The notes under the pieces were generated by a model. That model was given only the letters and a program-made list of their open reading frames with translations. It made no database searches and was not told the DNA's origin. This document shows, piece by piece, positions 61,217-64,000 of a stretch of 64,000 nucleotides of DNA. The position numbers were made by a program, and so were the translations under genes. Each line of letters begins with the position of its first letter. The stretch's first letter is position 1. The stretch lies in NCBI RefSeq assembly GCF_042681745.1, contig NZ_JBHUGF010000010.1, positions 2,108,001 to 2,172,000 of the forward strand. Direction: 5' to 3'. Origin of the DNA: Saccharibacillus nicotianae. GTDB lineage: Bacteria; Bacillota; Bacilli; Paenibacillales; Paenibacillaceae.

Positions 61217-62446
61217 TTATGTGTGGTGATTCACTGGTTGATCCAAGTAATGTAATGCAATAGCAGACAGCATAGCCACACCGTAAGGAAGTGCCGATTC
61301 ATCCAGATCGAACATCGGATGATGCAGTGGATAAGAAGTCTCTGGCTGTCCATTGCTTGTCCCTAAGCGGAAAAAGACTGCTGGTACTTGTTCTGCATAA
61401 AAAGCAAAATCTTCGCCACCTGTAGAAGGGCGTGTATATTGCCACTCCGGCCCTGCTGCCATCAGATCACAAGTGGCTGTTAAAAAATCAACCATCTGAT
61501 TATCATTTTTGACAACAGGATAATTCATTTGATAATCCAGCTCATAATCAGCGCCAAATGATGAGACAATGCCTTCTATAACCTGCCTGATCTTGATCGG
61601 CATTTGCGCACGAACTTCCGCAGACAATGTACGTACAGTTCCTAGCATGTTCACTTCTGAAGCGATAGCTGCTGCCATCGTTCCTCCTTGAATCTGACCA
61701 ATACTTACAACTGCTGTCTCCAGAGGGTCTATCATACGACTTGTGATTTGTTGCAAGGCAGAGATCACTTGAGCAGATACAGTGATCGCATCGACTCCTT
61801 CATGCGGACGCGCCCCATGTCCTCCTTTGCCGATAATACGAAGAGTAAAAAAGTCAGCCGAAGCAAAAGCTACCCCTTTACATACTGATACTTCTCCTAT
61901 CTGCAAACTCGGAAAAACATGTAGACCAGCCATTGCATCCACATGAGGATGCTCTAGTACACCGTCTTGAATCATCGCATCTGCTCCTGCTAATCCTTCT
62001 TCTGCCGGTTGAAAAACAAATTTGATATTGCCGGATGCCGGTCTACCGATAGAAGTCAACAATTCAGCGGCACCCATCAGCATCGTGGTATGAGCATCAT
62101 GACCGCACAGATGAGCTTTGCCTTCCGTTTGTGAAGCATAACTCGTTTGCTTGGCATCTTGAATCGGTAAAGCATCCATATCAGCCCGCAATCCAATCGT
62201 TGGGCCGGGTTCTAATCCACGCCATAGCCCGACAACTCCTGTTTTGCCAATCCCTGTCTGTACTTCAAGTCCCAGACGTTGTAAATGCTCAGCGACAATC
62301 GCTGAAGTTCGTACTTCTTCATATCCGATCTCAGGATGAATATGTAGATCACGTCGCCATGCCGTTAACGTCTCCTGCATAGACTGCGCAGCCGGTAATA
62401 ACTGTGCGAGTCTTGTCTGTATCTCTTGCTGATCAGAATAATCCAT
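61217..62446 (-). CDS. M20D family amidohydrolase
   Basis: A 409-residue dimetal hydrolase of the hippurate hydrolase/aminoacylase type. Motifs: RRDLHIHPEIGYEE (about 31-44), GLRADMDALPI (about 85), HLCGHDAHTTMLMGAA (about 112), FQPAEEGLAGA (about 145) and the C-terminal RPSTGGEDFAFYAE (about 350). It likely deacylates N-acyl amino acids or peptides delivered by the transporter. ATG 62444-62446 overlaps the gntR stop (TAATG), so translation is coupled. Confidence 0.93.
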   Translation of the reverse strand: MDYSDQQEIQTRLAQLLPAAQSMQETLTAWRRDLHIHPEIGYEEVRTSAIVAEHLQRLGLEVQTGIGKTGVVGLWRGLEPGPTIGLRADMDALPIQDAKQTSYASQTEGKAHLCGHDAHTTMLMGAAELLTSIGRPASGNIKFVFQPAEEGLAGADAMIQDGVLEHPHVDAMAGLHVFPSLQIGEVSVCKGVAFASADFFTLRIIGKGGHGARPHEGVDAITVSAQVISALQQITSRMIDPLETAVVSIGQIQGGTMAAAIASEVNMLGTVRTLSAEVRAQMPIKIRQVIEGIVSSFGADYELDYQMNYPVVKNDNQMVDFLTATCDLMAAGPEWQYTRPSTGGEDFAFYAEQVPAVFFRLGTSNGQPETSYPLHHPMFDLDESALPYGVAMLSAIALHYLDQPVNHHT

Positions 62447-63201
62447 TATGATTCACTCTCCTTTTCCAGAATCGATACCGGTTGATTAAATACTCGATGA
62501 TAGATAGAAGAAGCAGACTGCTCAATATGTTGACGCATTAATAATCGAGAACGTTCGCTATCATGGGCACGAAGCACATCTAACAATTCAAAGTGACTAT
62601 CTGAATTGCGAACCCGTACTTCCTGACTATATGGCATAAGATCAAGAGCAGGATTGATTTTGGTACGAATCTCTCGAACTGCTTTTTCAAAATATAAATT
62701 ACCGGATGCTTTAGCAATCATCAAATGAAATTTCACATCCAGAGCACGAAATAACTCGCGTGAACAATCTTGTTCAATACTCATCTCCAAATATAATTGC
62801 AATTGATGTAATTCCTCTGCTTGAATACGCTTTGCCGCTAAAAAAGCAGCTTCTGGTTCAATAATAAGGCGGTATTCAAATACTTTGCTCCATGACTCCC
62901 AATTCGTCGCGATTTGTTCATGATGGCGACGATGCGAATTGAGCGTTAATGGCAAGACAAATGTTCCACCTTTGGCGCCTACACGCTTCTCGATCAATCC
63001 TTCTTCTTCTAATCGAGAAAGAGCCTCGCGTACAGCTAATCGGCTAGCATTGAACATCACCGCCATATCGCGTTCATTAGGAAGTTGTTCTTCAGGCAAT
63101 AATTCTTTTAAAATAATTGCTTCTTCTAATTGATCAAAAATAAAATCACTAACTTTTTTAGGAGAAACTTTCTCAAATTGTTGTGGAAAATAAGTTCGCA
63201 T
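62446..63201 (-). CDS. GntR family (FadR subfamily) regulator
   Basis: A 251-residue repressor-type protein with an N-terminal winged HTH (LPNERDMAVMFNASRLAVREALSRLEEEGLIEKR, span about 40-73) and a C-terminal FCD ligand domain with metal-type His and Asp residues (FHLMIAKASGN near 165, DSHFELLDVLRAHD near 206). GGAGG selects ATG 63199-63201. As first gene of the peptide operon it probably senses a product such as an amino acid or acyl compound. A 30-bp palindrome upstream is its best operator candidate. Confidence 0.92.
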   Translation of the reverse strand: MRTYFPQQFEKVSPKKVSDFIFDQLEEAIILKELLPEEQLPNERDMAVMFNASRLAVREALSRLEEEGLIEKRVGAKGGTFVLPLTLNSHRRHHEQIATNWESWSKVFEYRLIIEPEAAFLAAKRIQAEELHQLQLYLEMSIEQDCSRELFRALDVKFHLMIAKASGNLYFEKAVREIRTKINPALDLMPYSQEVRVRNSDSHFELLDVLRAHDSERSRLLMRQHIEQSASSIYHRVFNQPVSILEKESES

Positions 63202-63316
63202 GTTTTCCTCCTGATGAGCAGATAATAGTACAACATCAAAGATTAATATTAATGTAAGTGTAATCATGGTTATTTATCATTAGTATTTCATACTCAATTG
63301 TCTTATGAACTGATAT

Positions 63317-63346
63317 AATGGTATAAGGTACGAACTTTAGACCATT
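63317..63346. promoter_or_regulatory. 30-bp imperfect palindrome upstream of gntR
   Basis: Left arm AATGGTATAAGG (63317-63328) and right arm CTTTAGACCATT (63335-63346) are complementary in 10 of 12 positions around a 6-bp centre. It is about 115 bp before gntR and 130 bp past marR, a likely operator. Confidence 0.45.
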
Positions 63347-63440
63347 TCATCAGGCGACAAAAAGTGACTTTTATTTAATATACCTTCTGGATGCTCAGAG
63401 GTCAACGATTATTCATACCAAATTGATAGGTTTTATATCT

Positions 63441-63487
63441 ATTAAATAAAAAAAGCCTAATCAGTGGTATAATCCCTGATTAGACTT
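63441..63487 (-). terminator. Terminator after marR, overlapping its stop codon
   Basis: Arms 63453-63464 and 63476-63487 (AAGCCTAATCAG / CTGATTAGACTT) form a 12-bp stem with one G-U; on the minus strand seven T follow. The marR stop codon lies in the stem. Confidence 0.9.
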
Positions 63488-63962
63488 CTTTATTAGCAGC
63501 CGCATATCCTAACTTTTTGAGCAGTGGAATAATTTCCAACTTTTCATTATGGTTTAGACCTTGAGTAGCTTTCATAATCGCTTGTTTGTGACCGGTGAAA
63601 ATACTCTCAAAAAATTGATTACCTTCTGCTGTAAGCTCTGCGAAAATAACACGACGATCATTATCACAAGCTCTGCGGCATAACATTTTTTTCTTTTCTA
63701 ATTTATCGACAACATACGTAATATTCCCGCTTGAAATCAATACTTTTTGTCCAATTTTCTGTAATGGCTGCGGATTCTCACTGTGGTACAAAAAGTCTAG
63801 CACGCCAAATTCAGTTGGATTTAGACCGTAACTCTGAATATCATCATTTACTTGATTCATAACAGCTTGATAAGCGCGTGATAAAATAATCAGTAAATGA
63901 AGTGATTCTTTTTCTTCATCACTTTCTGTATTGGAACCAGGTTGTAACGATGAGTGTGTCAT
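63480..63962 (-). CDS. MarR family regulator, MhqR-like
   Basis: A 160-residue winged-helix regulator. The recognition region is PLQKIGQKVLISSGNITYVVDKLEKKKML (span about 67-95), followed by the wing CDNDRRVIFAELTAEG (about 99-114), a pattern shared with the quinone-responsive MhqR group. Two Cys (in MLCRRACDNDRR) could be redox-sensitive. AAGGAGG is 9 nt before ATG 63960-63962. Its targets may lie to the right, outside the window, or include the operon to the left. Confidence 0.9.
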   Translation of the reverse strand: MTHSSLQPGSNTESDEEKESLHLLIILSRAYQAVMNQVNDDIQSYGLNPTEFGVLDFLYHSENPQPLQKIGQKVLISSGNITYVVDKLEKKKMLCRRACDNDRRVIFAELTAEGNQFFESIFTGHKQAIMKATQGLNHNEKLEIIPLLKKLGYAAANKEV

Positions 63963-64000
63963 AGCTGAAAACCTCCTTACTGTAGAAATAGTGATATTCT

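Noticed and set aside
63298..63319. Plus-strand TTGTCT and TATAAT
   Set aside because: The spacer is only 10 bp and no plus-strand gene follows.
1..64000. Mobile elements, CRISPR, tRNA or rRNA genes, prophage, riboswitches
   Set aside because: No transposase or integrase frames, no regularly spaced repeats, no cloverleaf or rRNA sequence, and no leader matching a riboswitch that I could recognise by eye.

Overview
The window looks like a chromosomal segment of a Paenibacillus-type firmicute. The evidence is strong GGAGG-type ribosome sites, many TTG/GTG starts, moderately AT-rich DNA, and a housekeeping gene order (rplS, trmD, rimM, khpA, rpsP, ffh, ylxM, ftsY, smc, rnc, fab operon, fapR, rpmF) with fabH and fabF embedded in the fapR operon. 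Genus is an inference from gene order and protein style. I saw no rRNA, tRNA, CRISPR array, insertion sequence or prophage.

Layout. (1) 1-22.7 kb: translation, secretion, chromosome and lipid housekeeping, almost all on the minus strand: the N-terminus of a probable signal peptidase, rplS, trmD-rimM, khpA-rpsP, ffh-ylxM, a hemolysin III family membrane protein, ftsY, smc, then fapR-plsX-fabH-fabD-fabG-acpP-fabF-rnc under a FapR operator, rpmF-yceD, tmcAL (plus strand), and rsmD-coaD-ylbL. (2) 22.9-24 kb: a secreted NucB-like DNase and a small YjfB-family motility-type protein with a SigD-like -10. (3) 24-33 kb: plant-polysaccharide genes: an SMP-30 lactonase, SGNH esterase and alpha/beta esterase unit under a cre-overlapped promoter, an AraC regulator divergent from a GH42 beta-galactosidase, and uxaB-uxaA. 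(4) 33.2-34.3 kb: an APH-family kinase. (5) 34.8-50.4 kb: a large purine catabolism cluster: xanthine dehydrogenase pucC-D-E, maturation genes pucA-pucB, a guanine-deaminase-like amidohydrolase, a gamma-glutamyltransferase-like protein, pucG, pucF, pucH, pucM, a stand-alone OHCU decarboxylase and pucR. Urate oxidase and a purine permease are absent. Perfect matches to the GlnR/TnrA pattern TGTNA-N7-TNACA sit upstream of all three puc transcription units. (6) 50.7-52 kb: a GNAT acetyltransferase and a SAM methyltransferase. (7) 52.1-55.1 kb: a two-gene signalling unit, a cobalamin-binding protein with the CarH-type W-x9-EH motif followed by a soluble hybrid histidine kinase with REC and HPt domains. 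(8) 55.2-63.2 kb: a peptide-scavenging operon, gntR-M20 amidohydrolase-oppA-oppB-oppC-S9 peptidase-unknown, without ABC ATPase genes. (9) A MarR regulator at the right edge.

The most interesting items are the putative B12 photoreceptor/phosphorelay pair, two genes (fapR and the SMP-30 lactonase) whose only start correctly spaced from a strong Shine-Dalgarno is ATC, and the nitrogen-regulated purine cluster with an embedded gamma-glutamyltransferase homologue and no uricase. Coding starts were refined by ribosome-binding-site position, so several genes are shorter than the longest open frame.
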